Below, one piece after another: positions 18,083 to 26,876 of a DNA stretch of 64,000 bases. The stretch is from Archangium gephyra (GTDB lineage: Bacteria > Myxococcota > Myxococcia > Myxococcales > Myxococcaceae). Made by a program: the position numbers and the translations under genes. Under the pieces are notes generated by a model, which ran no database searches, was not told where the DNA came from, and saw only the letters and a list, made by a program, of their open reading frames with translations. The stretch spans positions 2,302,501 to 2,366,500 of the forward strand of contig NZ_CP011509.1 in assembly GCF_001027285.1 (NCBI RefSeq). The letters run 5' to 3'. Position 1 is the first letter of the stretch; each line of letters opens with the position of its first letter.

Positions 18083-19155
18083 CGCCGCGCCCGGCCCAGG
18101 GCTCCGTCGATGATGAGGCCGAGAAAGGCCGCGTAGGACAGGCCCGCCTCCTTCGCGGCCAGCACGCACGGGGCACTCGGGGCCAGGTACGAGTTGGGCG
18201 TGATGTCGATGAGCAGCGGCACTCCGCCCGAGTCCAGCCGGAACTCCACCCGGCCCCAGTCCCGGCCTCCCGCGAGCCGGAAGGCCCTCACGCACAGCTC
18301 CTCCACCGTCTCGCGCCGCCGCCAGGGTGAGGCCGGTTGCCGCCGGGGCACCGGCTGGCTCCACCGCGCGTCCCGCTCGAGCAGCGGTGCGTCTCCGGAC
18401 AGGCCCGGCTCCGTGAACCACTTCGTGTCGAAGGTGCGCATCCGCAGGTAGCCGTTGGGCAGGTCGTCGAAGGTCTGCTCCATCACCGGCAGCGCCCGCG
18501 GCGGCTCTCCCGCCACCGACACGTGGAACTCGCGGCCGTCCACGTACTCCTCCACCAGCACCGGGCCGCCGAAACGGCCGAGCAGGTGCCTCGCCCGGGC
18601 CCGGACCTCGGCGTCGTTCCACGCCACGCTCGCCGCCTCCAGGCCGATGGAGGCGTGCTCTCCGCAGGGCTTGAGGACGACAGGGGGCTCCAGTGCCAGC
18701 GTGAAGCCCTCCGCGTCCGCCGCGTCGTGGATGCACTGGAAGCGCGGCGTGGGCACGCCCTCGCTGGCCAGCAGCGCCTTGAGGGCGTGCTTGCTCTTCG
18801 AGAGGGCCAGCCCCTTCGCGTCCGCGCCCGTGTACGGGATGGCCAGCGCGTCGAGCACCGTGGGCACCAGCAGCGCTGGAGCTCCCTCTCCGCCGAGCGT
18901 GTCGCACAGGTTGAAGACGAGCGGCGGACGCTCGCGGGCCAGGGCGTGGAGGCTCTCGAGTGCGTTCGCGTCCAGCGCGAGCGGCGTGGCCGGGCGGCCC
19001 GCCTGGGTGAGCGCCTTGGCGAGCGGGAAGGCGTCGGCGCTCTGCTTCATCCGCTCGAGGTCGGGCGCGTACGGGTGGAGCGGGTTGTGGCGCGTGAGGA
19101 CGGTGGCGGCCTCCACGTCGTAGGCCACGCGCAGCGGAAGGCTCGGGGGAGACAT
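18073..19155 (-). CDS. ATP-grasp enzyme, D-alanine-D-alanine ligase-like
   Basis: 360 aa. The ATP-grasp fold is visible: SKSKHALKALLASEGVPTP (~118), the nucleotide lysine strand PVVLKPCGEHASIGL (~153-167), VLVEEYVDGREFHVSV (~195) and the metal-binding end VEFRLDSGGVPLLIDITPN. These match D-Ala-D-Ala ligase-type carboxylate-amine ligases. It lacks the cell-wall neighbourhood of ddl, and the N-terminal region (DVEAATVLTRHNPLHPYAP) is not typical, so it more likely ligates other amino acids or peptides. Its 3' end overlaps the convergent gene by 10 bp. Confidence 0.82.
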   Translation of the reverse strand: MSPPSLPLRVAYDVEAATVLTRHNPLHPYAPDLERMKQSADAFPLAKALTQAGRPATPLALDANALESLHALARERPPLVFNLCDTLGGEGAPALLVPTVLDALAIPYTGADAKGLALSKSKHALKALLASEGVPTPRFQCIHDAADAEGFTLALEPPVVLKPCGEHASIGLEAASVAWNDAEVRARARHLLGRFGGPVLVEEYVDGREFHVSVAGEPPRALPVMEQTFDDLPNGYLRMRTFDTKWFTEPGLSGDAPLLERDARWSQPVPRRQPASPWRRRETVEELCVRAFRLAGGRDWGRVEFRLDSGGVPLLIDITPNSYLAPSAPCVLAAKEAGLSYAAFLGLIIDGALGRARRQG

Positions 19156-19173
19156 GGGGTGGGGCGCGCTCCC

Positions 19174-19728
19174 CTATTCCTTGACCGCGGCCTGGGTGCC
19201 GCCGTCGGTGTCGCGGATGACGTGGATGATCTCACTGCGCTTCATGCCGCCGCCCTTGCCGAACTGACGGAACCGCCCCGTCTCCAGCCGCTCCTTCGCG
19301 AGCTGCTGGCGGCGCTGGCCCGCGATGTCCTTGGGCACCGGGCCCATCACCAGGGCCTCGTCCGCCGCCCTCTCCTCGAGTGTCCTCTCGATGCCCGCGT
19401 CCCGCAGCGCCGCGTCCTCCTGCAACTGCTGCATGCGCTGCTCGTAGATCTGACGGCGCTGCTCCGCGTAGTCCGGAGAGGAGCTTCCCGCGTCCTCGGG
19501 TTCGACGGACGCATCCCAGCCCTCGGGGACGGGGAGGGGCCGTGGGAAGAGGCTCGCGCGCTCCTCGGGCGAGAGCGCACGGACGCTGGAGCCCTTGGGG
19601 GTGTCCTCTCCCTTCAGCCGCTGGAGGAGTTGGCCGTCATCGTCCGGCGCTTCGCCCGGGGCGGAAGCGTCCTGGGTGCAGCCCATGGCACCCATGAGCG
19701 CGACGAGCGGGAGTGGCGAGCGGAGCAT
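19174..19728 (-). CDS. Hypothetical small lipoprotein
   Basis: 184 aa from the ATG at 19728; a GTG at 19758 is an alternative. The short signal ends in a lipobox (LMGAMGC). The mature part is very hydrophilic, with a helical, charged stretch (YAEQRRQIYEQRMQQLQED) and no known domain. It lies 18 bp upstream of the ATP-grasp gene and is probably co-transcribed with it. Function unknown. Confidence 0.72.
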   Translation of the reverse strand: MLRSPLPLVALMGAMGCTQDASAPGEAPDDDGQLLQRLKGEDTPKGSSVRALSPEERASLFPRPLPVPEGWDASVEPEDAGSSSPDYAEQRRQIYEQRMQQLQEDAALRDAGIERTLEERAADEALVMGPVPKDIAGQRRQQLAKERLETGRFRQFGKGGGMKRSEIIHVIRDTDGGTQAAVKE

Positions 19729-19774
19729 CCGCCGAGCGTACGTCAGGCGATGCGCCACCGGCCAGCCCGCGCGC

Positions 19775-20794
19775 TCACGCGGGCTGCTCCTCGGGGGGAA
19801 GCTGGAGGGGCTCGATGCGGGAGAAGGCGTCGAGGATGGCCCGGATGATGGCGCTCCTCCCGGTGAAGAAGGCGCTGATGTGTCCCCCCGTCAGGTAGCG
19901 CAGCTCCGCCCCGCGCCAGTGCTGCAGCAGGCGCAGCGTGGAGGAGGAGGGGACGAAACCGTCGTGGCGCGCGGCCAGGAGGATGGCGCGGCGCGGGTTG
20001 GATAGGGGTGGCAGCGCGGTGGTGGCCGCGGCCGAGAGAAGCTCGTTCAGCCGCTGGCGCGCCGCCTCGGGGCCTCCGGTGGTGCGGCCCAGCACCTCCC
20101 AGTGGGGCACGGCGGACAGCACGCCCTCGGTGAAGACGGGCGCCGACGAGTGCGCCGCGGCCAGCGGAATGACGGCCGCGGGCAGTGGGAACATGGCGGC
20201 GGCATAGGCGGCGATGCTGCCCCCCATGCTGTAGCCGGAGATGCCCACCTTGGGGTGGCCGGTGGCCAGCAGCCACCCGAGCAGCGCCGTGGCCTCCACC
20301 GCCGTGGCGCGGAACATGAGGAGCAGGTCCACCACCGTGCGCACCGCCGGGCCCTTCTGTCCGGGCGGGCGGCGCGAGCCGTAGAAGGGATTCTCCAGCA
20401 GCAGCGCGCCCACGCCCTCCCGGGCCAGCTCCTTCGCGATGAAGCGGCGCAAGCCGAAGCCCTCGTCTCCGGAGGCGGCCAGGAAGACGCACACCGGTGG
20501 ACGCGGGCCGGCGTCCTGGGGCAGCAGCAGCTGGAAGCGTGCTTCCCGGCAGGCCTCGGGCAGCGAGCCCACGGCGGCGGGGCTGGGGAAGCGGCCCTCC
20601 TGGACGAGCAGGTGCCCCTCGCGCCGCGCCGGGCGCATCGTCACCTCGGAGAGCTCGGGGAAGGCGAAGCCCTGGGGGCCCCGGGTGAGCTTCTCCAACA
20701 GCGCGTTGGAGCCCCAGCCGTCCTCGAAGAAGCGGGGCTGGCGCGCCACCGTCACTCTCGCGGCGAGCGCGTCCAACCAGTGCATGCGATTCAT
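19775..20794 (-). CDS. Alpha/beta hydrolase, ABHD18 (DUF2048)-like
   Basis: 339 aa. The motif LLLENPFYGSRRPPGQKG (~134-151) followed by the nucleophile elbow GYSMGGSIAAY (~189) is characteristic of the ABHD18/DUF2048 branch of alpha/beta hydrolases. A late acidic/His pair is suggested by LAARHDGFVP and LTGGHISAF. No signal peptide, so cytoplasmic. Substrate unknown. It sits upstream of the small lipoprotein and ATP-grasp genes on the same strand. Confidence 0.85.
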   Translation of the reverse strand: MNRMHWLDALAARVTVARQPRFFEDGWGSNALLEKLTRGPQGFAFPELSEVTMRPARREGHLLVQEGRFPSPAAVGSLPEACREARFQLLLPQDAGPRPPVCVFLAASGDEGFGLRRFIAKELAREGVGALLLENPFYGSRRPPGQKGPAVRTVVDLLLMFRATAVEATALLGWLLATGHPKVGISGYSMGGSIAAYAAAMFPLPAAVIPLAAAHSSAPVFTEGVLSAVPHWEVLGRTTGGPEAARQRLNELLSAAATTALPPLSNPRRAILLAARHDGFVPSSSTLRLLQHWRGAELRYLTGGHISAFFTGRSAIIRAILDAFSRIEPLQLPPEEQPA

Positions 20795-20869
20795 TCTCTT
20801 GGGACTCCCGGGGAATGCCGCCCGGCATCCTCGCCGCGTCCGGGCGGCATTCCAACCGGAAGTACCAGG

Positions 20870-22816
20870 TTACTGCTGCTCGAGGGCGGTGGCGGGCACC
20901 GGCTCGGGCGCGTCCGCCACGGACTCCAGCGTGTCGGCCGGGGGCACCGGCTTCTGGTTGCGCAGGAACTCGGGCAGCTGCTTGGGGTCGTACATGGGGC
21001 CCTGGGGCGCGTCCGCGGACATCGCCGAGACACCGGACGGCTGCGCCACCGCGGCGGGCAGCGTCTTCGTCAGCGTGAGGCTGTCGCGCACGGTGCCGCT
21101 CGAGGTGATGAACTTCGTGGTCAGCGTGCCGCCGTCCACCACCACATCCAGGTAGCCCACGTTGGTGTTGTCGCGGAAGGCCGTCCAGTCCGGCTGCGCG
21201 CCGGGGAAGGGGCGCAGGGTCGCGCCGCCGCTGCCCACCACCAGGTAGGGGATGCCGCGCGTGCCCGCGGGGGCCACCGCGTCGCCCTTCATCGGCCTGG
21301 TGCGCTCGTAGTTGTGATCATGTCCGGTGAGGACCAGGTCCACCCCGTACTGCTCGAAGAGGGGCGCGAAGTCGCGGCGCATGGCCGTGCTCGACAGGTG
21401 CTCGCCGCTGGACCAGGGCGGGTGGTGGAAGAAGACGACCTTCCAGGGGCGGCTCGTGGCGGCCAGGTCCTGGGCCAGCCACGTCTTCTGCAGGGCCGTC
21501 GTGCAGTCGCTGATCGTGAAGCTGCGGCAGTTGGAGTCCAGCGAGACGAAGTGCACAGGGCCCCAATCGAAGGAGTAGTAGCGCTCGCTTTTCGCGGGGT
21601 TGTTGGCCGGCAGGTAGAAGTTGTCCAGGTACGGCTTGCCCGTGCTGGTGACGTACTCGTGGTTGCCCGGCGTGGGGAAGAGCGGCACCTCGCGCAGCAG
21701 GGCCGCCATGGGCTTGAACATGTTGCTCTGGAACTCGGCGTCCGTGCCGGAGGAGTACGCGTTGTCGCCGAGCGTGAGGAGGAACTCGCCCGCGCGCGCG
21801 ACCGTGAGCTGCTGGAGCACCTTGGCCTGCAGCGAGCCGCCCGTGCCGAAGTCACCCATGGCGGTGAAGTGCACGCGCGTCGTCTCGGGGCCGGTGGCCG
21901 TCTGGAAGCGCCGCACGCCGGTGACGGAGCCGCAGGCCTCGACGACGTAGCTGTACGTCCTGCCCGGGAGCAGGCCGCTGAGCTTCACCCCGTGCTGCCA
22001 CCCGGCCGCCGTGGCCGTGGCGGTGCGCGAGATGTCCGAGCCCTCGCCGTAACGCACGAAGGGCGTGCAGGACACGCCGGTGCGGAAGGCCACCAGGGCG
22101 CTGGTGGTGCCCACGCTCTGCAGGTACGGCTGGCGCGGCAGCACCGGGCCCGAGTCGGTGGTGGGGGCGGTGGGCGGCGGCGTCGTGGTGTCGTCGCCAC
22201 AAGCGCGCGCCTCGATGATGGAGGCCCAGTCGTTGACGGTGTTGCCGTTGACGGTGACGCGCAGGTAGCGCGCCTTGCGCGTGCCGGTGAAGCGGTACGT
22301 CTGGGCGTCGGCCGTCAGCGTGCTGGTGGCCGCGTAGGCCTGGGTGTAGGTGGCGTCGTCCTCGGAGGTCTCGAGCGTGAAGTGGTTCTGGCGCACGGTG
22401 CCCTGGTGCCAGGCGATGGTGGCGCCGGCGAGCGTCTGCGCGCTGCCCAGATCAAGCTTGAGCCACGAGCCCTTGCCGAAGCCGCTCCAGCGTGTGGCCA
22501 GGTTGTCGTCCTGGGTGTTGGCGGCCACGCTGCCCGCGCCGTCATCGCCGCTGGCGGTCGCCAGGGTGGTGGAGAGCTGGCGGCAGTTGCTCGCGGTGAG
22601 CCCGGAGCTGGTGGTGCCCAGGTTCCCGGCGGCCGGGGTCGCGGGGCCATCCAAAGCCGGCGGGCTGGCGGCGGGCGGACCGGCCGGAGCCTGCGCCGGG
22701 GCCTCGGCGGCCGGGGCCTCCGCGGCGGGAGAGGGGGTGGAGGGTGCTTCACAGGCCGTGGTGAGCAGGGCGCCCAGCAGACACGAGGATGAGAGCAGTC
22801 GGTTTCGTTTGTGCAT
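20870..22816 (-). CDS. Secreted purple acid phosphatase-like metallophosphoesterase with discoidin-like domain
   Basis: 648 aa. Lipoprotein-type signal (LLTTAC), a long Pro/Ala linker (~23-60), then a discoidin-like (F5/8 type C) carbohydrate-binding domain (~70-210). A fibronectin-like N-terminal PAP domain (~225-315, RQPYLQSVGTTSALVAFRTG) precedes the phosphatase core with GDFGTGGS, GDNAYSSG, GNHEY, HHPPW and GHDHNYER, the five metal-ligand blocks of purple acid phosphatases. An outer-membrane or extracellular phosphomonoesterase is likely. The ATG at 22816 has no clear ribosome site. Divergent from the pilin operon. Confidence 0.9.
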   Translation of the reverse strand: MHKRNRLLSSSCLLGALLTTACEAPSTPSPAAEAPAAEAPAQAPAGPPAASPPALDGPATPAAGNLGTTSSGLTASNCRQLSTTLATASGDDGAGSVAANTQDDNLATRWSGFGKGSWLKLDLGSAQTLAGATIAWHQGTVRQNHFTLETSEDDATYTQAYAATSTLTADAQTYRFTGTRKARYLRVTVNGNTVNDWASIIEARACGDDTTTPPPTAPTTDSGPVLPRQPYLQSVGTTSALVAFRTGVSCTPFVRYGEGSDISRTATATAAGWQHGVKLSGLLPGRTYSYVVEACGSVTGVRRFQTATGPETTRVHFTAMGDFGTGGSLQAKVLQQLTVARAGEFLLTLGDNAYSSGTDAEFQSNMFKPMAALLREVPLFPTPGNHEYVTSTGKPYLDNFYLPANNPAKSERYYSFDWGPVHFVSLDSNCRSFTISDCTTALQKTWLAQDLAATSRPWKVVFFHHPPWSSGEHLSSTAMRRDFAPLFEQYGVDLVLTGHDHNYERTRPMKGDAVAPAGTRGIPYLVVGSGGATLRPFPGAQPDWTAFRDNTNVGYLDVVVDGGTLTTKFITSSGTVRDSLTLTKTLPAAVAQPSGVSAMSADAPQGPMYDPKQLPEFLRNQKPVPPADTLESVADAPEPVPATALEQQ

Positions 22817-23047
22817 CGTGGGAGCCCAAACGGAAGGCCCGGACAGGCATTCCTCGGCGCGGCTCCCCCGTCGAGTGCCCGGCTGCTGGCCTGACGGGCC
22901 CGTGCGCCCCGTTTCCCAGCCCACCTCGGCCCGGGTCCGGCTCCCCCAGGTGTCGTTTTTTGTGAGCGATGTACGTCCTGTGGGGTCTTCTCCCACGTAC
23001 TCATTTTTCAAGACGGGCCGGAGAGCGGTAGGATGGAAGCACCCTTC

Positions 23048-23581
23048 ATGCCACACAAGACACGCGGATTCACATTGACCGAGGTGCTCGTGACGGTGGC
23101 GTTGCTGGGCCTGTTCACGAGCCTGGCCCTCGTGTCGCTCGGGCCCCTCAACGGGCGCTATCGCCGCAGGCAGGCCGCGGAGCTGGTCGCCGCGGGGGCC
23201 GCGCGGGCCCGGCTCTTCGCCCGGGACTCGGGGCGGTGCTTCCACCTGGAGGTCTACCAGGACGACACGCCGGTGGTGACCGGGAGCCCGGGCAACCGGC
23301 TGCGCCTGTCGCGCCGCGCGACCGCCGATTGCGAGCGCCCCGTCACCGTGGGGGACCTGCAGCCCGTCGAGTGGATTGCCATGCCTTCGTTGACGACGGT
23401 GCGCGTGGAGCCCGGCGTGGAGGCGGTGTGGCGGCCCAGCGGCCGGCTGTACAAAGAGGACATGACGAAGACGCCCGCGAAGCTGCGGGTGACGTCCGGG
23501 AGCGAGGAGCTGTCCATCCTGCTGGCGGTCAACGGCCCGGTATGCGTGAGGGATGAGCCCTCGTCGGAGGTATGCCCATGA
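23048..23581 (+). CDS. Minor pilin, FimT/GspH-like
   Basis: 177 aa. The leader MPHKTRG is followed by the type III prepilin signal FTLTEVLVTVALLGLF with Glu5, so PilD would cut after Gly7 and methylate Phe. The ATG at 23048 is chosen over one at 23033 because purines (GGATGGAAG) sit at a suitable distance and the leader length is typical. The globular part contains a Cys pair. First gene of a four-gene operon; overlaps the next start by ATGA. Expected to be part of the tip complex that primes type IV pili. Confidence 0.88.
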   Translation: MPHKTRGFTLTEVLVTVALLGLFTSLALVSLGPLNGRYRRRQAAELVAAGAARARLFARDSGRCFHLEVYQDDTPVVTGSPGNRLRLSRRATADCERPVTVGDLQPVEWIAMPSLTTVRVEPGVEAVWRPSGRLYKEDMTKTPAKLRVTSGSEELSILLAVNGPVCVRDEPSSEVCP

Positions 23582-23988
23582 GCGGACCGAAGCACGGGCG
23601 CGAGCGCGGGTACGTGCTCGCCGAGGCCCTGGTGGGCGGCGTGGTGATGATGCTCGCCCTCGTCGGCGTGTTCGGCGCCCTCTCGCGGGGGGGCGAGCAC
23701 GTGGGCCGCGCCCTGGCGGATCAAAACGCGGCGCAGCGGGCCACCGAGCAGCTCGAGTGGATGCGCGGGCAGTCTTCCACGGCCGCGGCCTGGACGGCGG
23801 GAGGCCCCAAGCCCTGCCAGGCGCTGCTGGTGGCGCTGCCCCCCGGGTGGACGTGCACCGTCACCGTGACGGAGGTGACGGACACGCTCGTGGACACCTC
23901 GGTCACCGGTCCCCTCTTCTACAAGAGGGCCGTGGTCCAGGTGAGCTACCGCGACACCTCGCTGTCCCTGGAGGCGCTGCGATGGTGA
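23578..23988 (+). CDS. Minor pilin, PilV-like
   Basis: 136 aa. Prepilin-type leader ending RERG, then YVLAEALVGGVVMMLAL with Glu5. The ATG at 23578 overlaps the previous stop (ATGA) and has GGAGG 7 nt upstream, which rules out the ATG at 23572. Two Cys residues (Cys81 and Cys93 approx.) may form a disulfide. A PilV/PilX-class minor pilin by size and operon position. Confidence 0.85.
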   Translation: MSGPKHGRERGYVLAEALVGGVVMMLALVGVFGALSRGGEHVGRALADQNAAQRATEQLEWMRGQSSTAAAWTAGGPKPCQALLVALPPGWTCTVTVTEVTDTLVDTSVTGPLFYKRAVVQVSYRDTSLSLEALRW

Positions 23989-25028
23989 AGGGGCGGCGGG
24001 GCTTCACGCTCATCGAGCTGCTGGTGGGCGGCGCGGTGGCGGTCGTCGTGCTGGCCGTGGCGTTCGCCGCCTTCGTCCGCACCACCGTCATGCATCGCCG
24101 GCAGGTGGACCTCGCGGAGATGAAGCGCAGCGCCGCGCTCGTGCTGGGGCAGCTGGGCGCGGAGCTGCGGCAGGCCGGGCTGGGGTGCCCCCGGCATGCG
24201 CGTGTCGATGGCCCCGCCGAGCTCTTCCCGCCCACCTTCCTGGTCGCGGAGGAGAATCGGCTCGGCTTCCTCGCGGACCTGCCCCGGCGGGATTCGAACT
24301 TCAACGGGTACTCGCAGCTCGCGGATGACCAGACCACGGGGCTCCCGGCCAATGGGATTGCCCTGCTCAACGAGCTCAACGGCGGCTGCGACATCACCAA
24401 CGCCCCCTCCCACTGCTCCTCCAGCGAGGAGAGCCTGCTCTTCGCCCCGGACGCGGGCATCGGCGACTGCGCGAGCGATGACGCCTCGCCCACCTGTCCC
24501 TGGGGCCTCAACCGCTACCAGGGCAACGAGTTCCTCATCGTGGCCAACTCGAAGGGGGGCTGGGTGGAGCGGCAGATCCAGTCGTCACTCCATGCCGAGG
24601 TCCCCGGGGGCCGCAGGACGATCGTCCTGGATCAGGCGCCCCCGCCGGACTTCCTCTTCGGCCCCAACCGGGGCTTCGTCTCCACGCCGGACCGTGTCTA
24701 CTACGGGCTCGATGCCGGCCAGGTGAGACGCAACCAGTGCTGGGGCAGCATCTTCTCCTCGCCAGGCGGTCCGTTCGAGCTGGGCTGTCCGGACGCCTTC
24801 GCGGCCAACGCCACGGGCTGGGAGGCGCTGACCACCGGCGTGGCCGCCAGCGGGCTGCGCTTCACCTACTGGAGCGCCGGTGGAACCCTGCTCCCCGTTC
24901 CCGTGACGGACGAGACCGACCTGCGCAGCATCCGCCGGGTGGACATCGAGCTCGACCTCGAGCGCCCGCTGCCGGATGGCGAGGTGCTGCGCCACTCCGC
25001 TTCCCTCTCCATCACCCTGAGGCAATGA
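23982..25028 (+). CDS. Minor pilin, PilW-like
   Basis: 348 aa. Leader MVKGRRG then FTLIELLVGGAVAVVVLAV, a clear N-methylation site and hydrophobic helix. The large globular region (Cys-rich in the middle) and the ending VDIELDLERPLPDGEV-type strands are usual for PilW. The start overlaps the preceding gene by 7 bp. It should join the other three in a priming/tip complex of type IV pili, the motor of twitching in myxobacteria. Confidence 0.88.
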   Translation: MVKGRRGFTLIELLVGGAVAVVVLAVAFAAFVRTTVMHRRQVDLAEMKRSAALVLGQLGAELRQAGLGCPRHARVDGPAELFPPTFLVAEENRLGFLADLPRRDSNFNGYSQLADDQTTGLPANGIALLNELNGGCDITNAPSHCSSSEESLLFAPDAGIGDCASDDASPTCPWGLNRYQGNEFLIVANSKGGWVERQIQSSLHAEVPGGRRTIVLDQAPPPDFLFGPNRGFVSTPDRVYYGLDAGQVRRNQCWGSIFSSPGGPFELGCPDAFAANATGWEALTTGVAASGLRFTYWSAGGTLLPVPVTDETDLRSIRRVDIELDLERPLPDGEVLRHSASLSITLRQ

Positions 25029-26876
25029 ATGCGTCTGCCCGTGTGTAGCGCGAGAGCAGTCCCGCGAGGTGGGCGCGCCGGCTTCACGCTGCTGGCCCTC
25101 CTCCTCGTCCTGGCCGCGATGACCCTGGTGGTCGCCACGACGATGCAGCTCGGTGAAGACGAGCGGCGCAGTGCGAGCCTCGTGCGTCACGACGCGCGTG
25201 CGCTGGCGCTCGCCGAGCTCGGTGTGGAGCGGTCCCGCGCGTACCTGGCCGCCCTGCTCGCCAGGGACGTGGACCTGGACCGGGCGTTGGACCCGAAGCT
25301 GAACACCGAATGCATCCTGCTCCCCGCGCTCGGGGCCGGGCAGGAGGATGACCACCTGCCCCTCTTCGATGATCCCGGTGCGGATGAGGTGGAACTGCCG
25401 GGGACGGGCAAGCGCTTCCGCCGCGTCCCCCATGCGGATGGGGCGTACCTGGTGCGCTTCGACGACAACGACGATGACGGGGATTCACCCGCCTCCGAGG
25501 CCGCCACCTCCAACAACCCCGGGCTCGGCTGCGAGGAAGGGGATTTGCTGGCGCCGGGAAAGAGCAACCCGGTGCGGGACAGGGATCAGACGGTCATCCT
25601 CACCGTGGTGGGCCTCTACCCGGGCTCGGACCCGGCCACCGCCCAGGCGCGCAAGGTGCTGCGCGTGCGCGTCGGGCCGCAGCCCGCGGCGGGCATCATC
25701 GCCGGAGGCACCATCGACCTGGATGGGGCCTCGCACGTGTGCGGCGCCCATGGCGACATCTTCGCCACCGGGGACATCGCCGGCACCGGCTGCATCTGTG
25801 GCACGGGCTGCAAGGGCGGCCCGCCGAAGAAGCAGGCGTGCGATGCCAACACCACCTGTGTGGCGCAGTCGGGCGGGGATGTCTGTTCCGCCACGGGGGG
25901 CGGCTCGTCGAGCCAGTGCATTCCCGGCACCTCCGTCCCCCCGCCTCCGCCCGTGAGGGTGTGGAGCAGCCTCAACGCGCCTCCGGGTTGTACCGGCGGT
26001 GTCTGCACGCCCTTCTACTACCTGCGTGAGCAGGGCGGCGGGGCGCAGGTGTTCATGTGGAACTACACCAGGACGGGCTGCGCGAAGCCCCTGGCGTGCC
26101 CCCGCATCTTCCATCCCGGGGAGTCGTCGACCACCACGGAGCCCTGCGGCAAATGCTGGGACAAGGTCTACGATGTCTCGAGCTGCTCGGGTGCCAAGAG
26201 CAAGGAGGTTCGCAAGCTCGACGACGTGAGCCTGACGGCGCCCATCCCACTCCCCTGGGTGAGCACCTGCACCAACTCGGCTCCGGTGATCTGGAAGACG
26301 AGCAACCCGGCCTTTGGCTCCATCGTGAAGGACTGCGACCTGAGCACGGGTCCCTACCCGGAGCTGTCGCCCGGCAAGTGGAGCAAGGACGCGGTCTTCA
26401 ACGGCAGCTTCCAGGCGACAGGCGCACTGCTGCCGCGCGGCGTCTGGATGGTGGAGGGCAACGTGGATTTCTCGGGCAACTCGCTGGCCTGTACGGCCTT
26501 CCCGTCCGGCTGGAAGCTCTCCGTCCTGGCCCAGGGGAGCATGGACATCAACGCCGAGCTGAGCCTGCGCCCCGCCCTCCCCACGGGCGTCGCCCTGCTC
26601 GCCGGCCGCGACATGAAGGTCTGGAAGGGCAACACCTTCATCGAGACGTGCGGTGAGAGCGCGGCCCTGCTCGTCCACGAGCAGTTCTACATGGTCGCCG
26701 ACACCCACCTGACGGGGCAGCTCGTGGTGGAGAACGCGGCGGATTGCTCGGGGACCGTCAACGGCCCCTCCGGCATCACCCTGAAGGGCAACGCCACCAT
26801 CGAGGTGTCGGCGTCACCGCCCATCTCCTCGGGCCGGCCCGCCGCCGTGCTCGAGTGGAGCGAGTCCTCCTACTGA
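25029..26876 (+). CDS. PilX-like minor pilin with large beta-helix-like C-terminal domain
   Basis: 615 aa, much longer than ordinary PilX proteins (usually under 250). Leader ending GGRAG, then FTLLALLLVLAAMTLVVATT; position 5 is Ala rather than Glu, which is seen in PilX/GspK-type tip subunits. Residues ~20-210 form the PilX part. From ~225 there is a Cys-rich region (ICGTGCKGG and further pairs), then repeated short strands such as GNVDFSGNSL, GSMDINAELSL, GQLVVENAADC and GITLKGNATIEV, suggesting a right-handed beta-helix. It starts directly after the PilW stop. A tip adhesin is a plausible role. Its end overlaps the convergent esterase gene by 7 bp. Confidence 0.82.
   Translation: MRLPVCSARAVPRGGRAGFTLLALLLVLAAMTLVVATTMQLGEDERRSASLVRHDARALALAELGVERSRAYLAALLARDVDLDRALDPKLNTECILLPALGAGQEDDHLPLFDDPGADEVELPGTGKRFRRVPHADGAYLVRFDDNDDDGDSPASEAATSNNPGLGCEEGDLLAPGKSNPVRDRDQTVILTVVGLYPGSDPATAQARKVLRVRVGPQPAAGIIAGGTIDLDGASHVCGAHGDIFATGDIAGTGCICGTGCKGGPPKKQACDANTTCVAQSGGDVCSATGGGSSSQCIPGTSVPPPPPVRVWSSLNAPPGCTGGVCTPFYYLREQGGGAQVFMWNYTRTGCAKPLACPRIFHPGESSTTTEPCGKCWDKVYDVSSCSGAKSKEVRKLDDVSLTAPIPLPWVSTCTNSAPVIWKTSNPAFGSIVKDCDLSTGPYPELSPGKWSKDAVFNGSFQATGALLPRGVWMVEGNVDFSGNSLACTAFPSGWKLSVLAQGSMDINAELSLRPALPTGVALLAGRDMKVWKGNTFIETCGESAALLVHEQFYMVADTHLTGQLVVENAADCSGTVNGPSGITLKGNATIEVSASPPISSGRPAAVLEWSESSY

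Noticed and set aside
20102-22792. Long plus-strand open frame (~900 codons) across the phosphatase gene
   Set aside because: Antisense to a gene with clear catalytic motifs; composition is His/Arg/Gly-rich and shows no domain, as usual for antisense frames in high-GC DNA.
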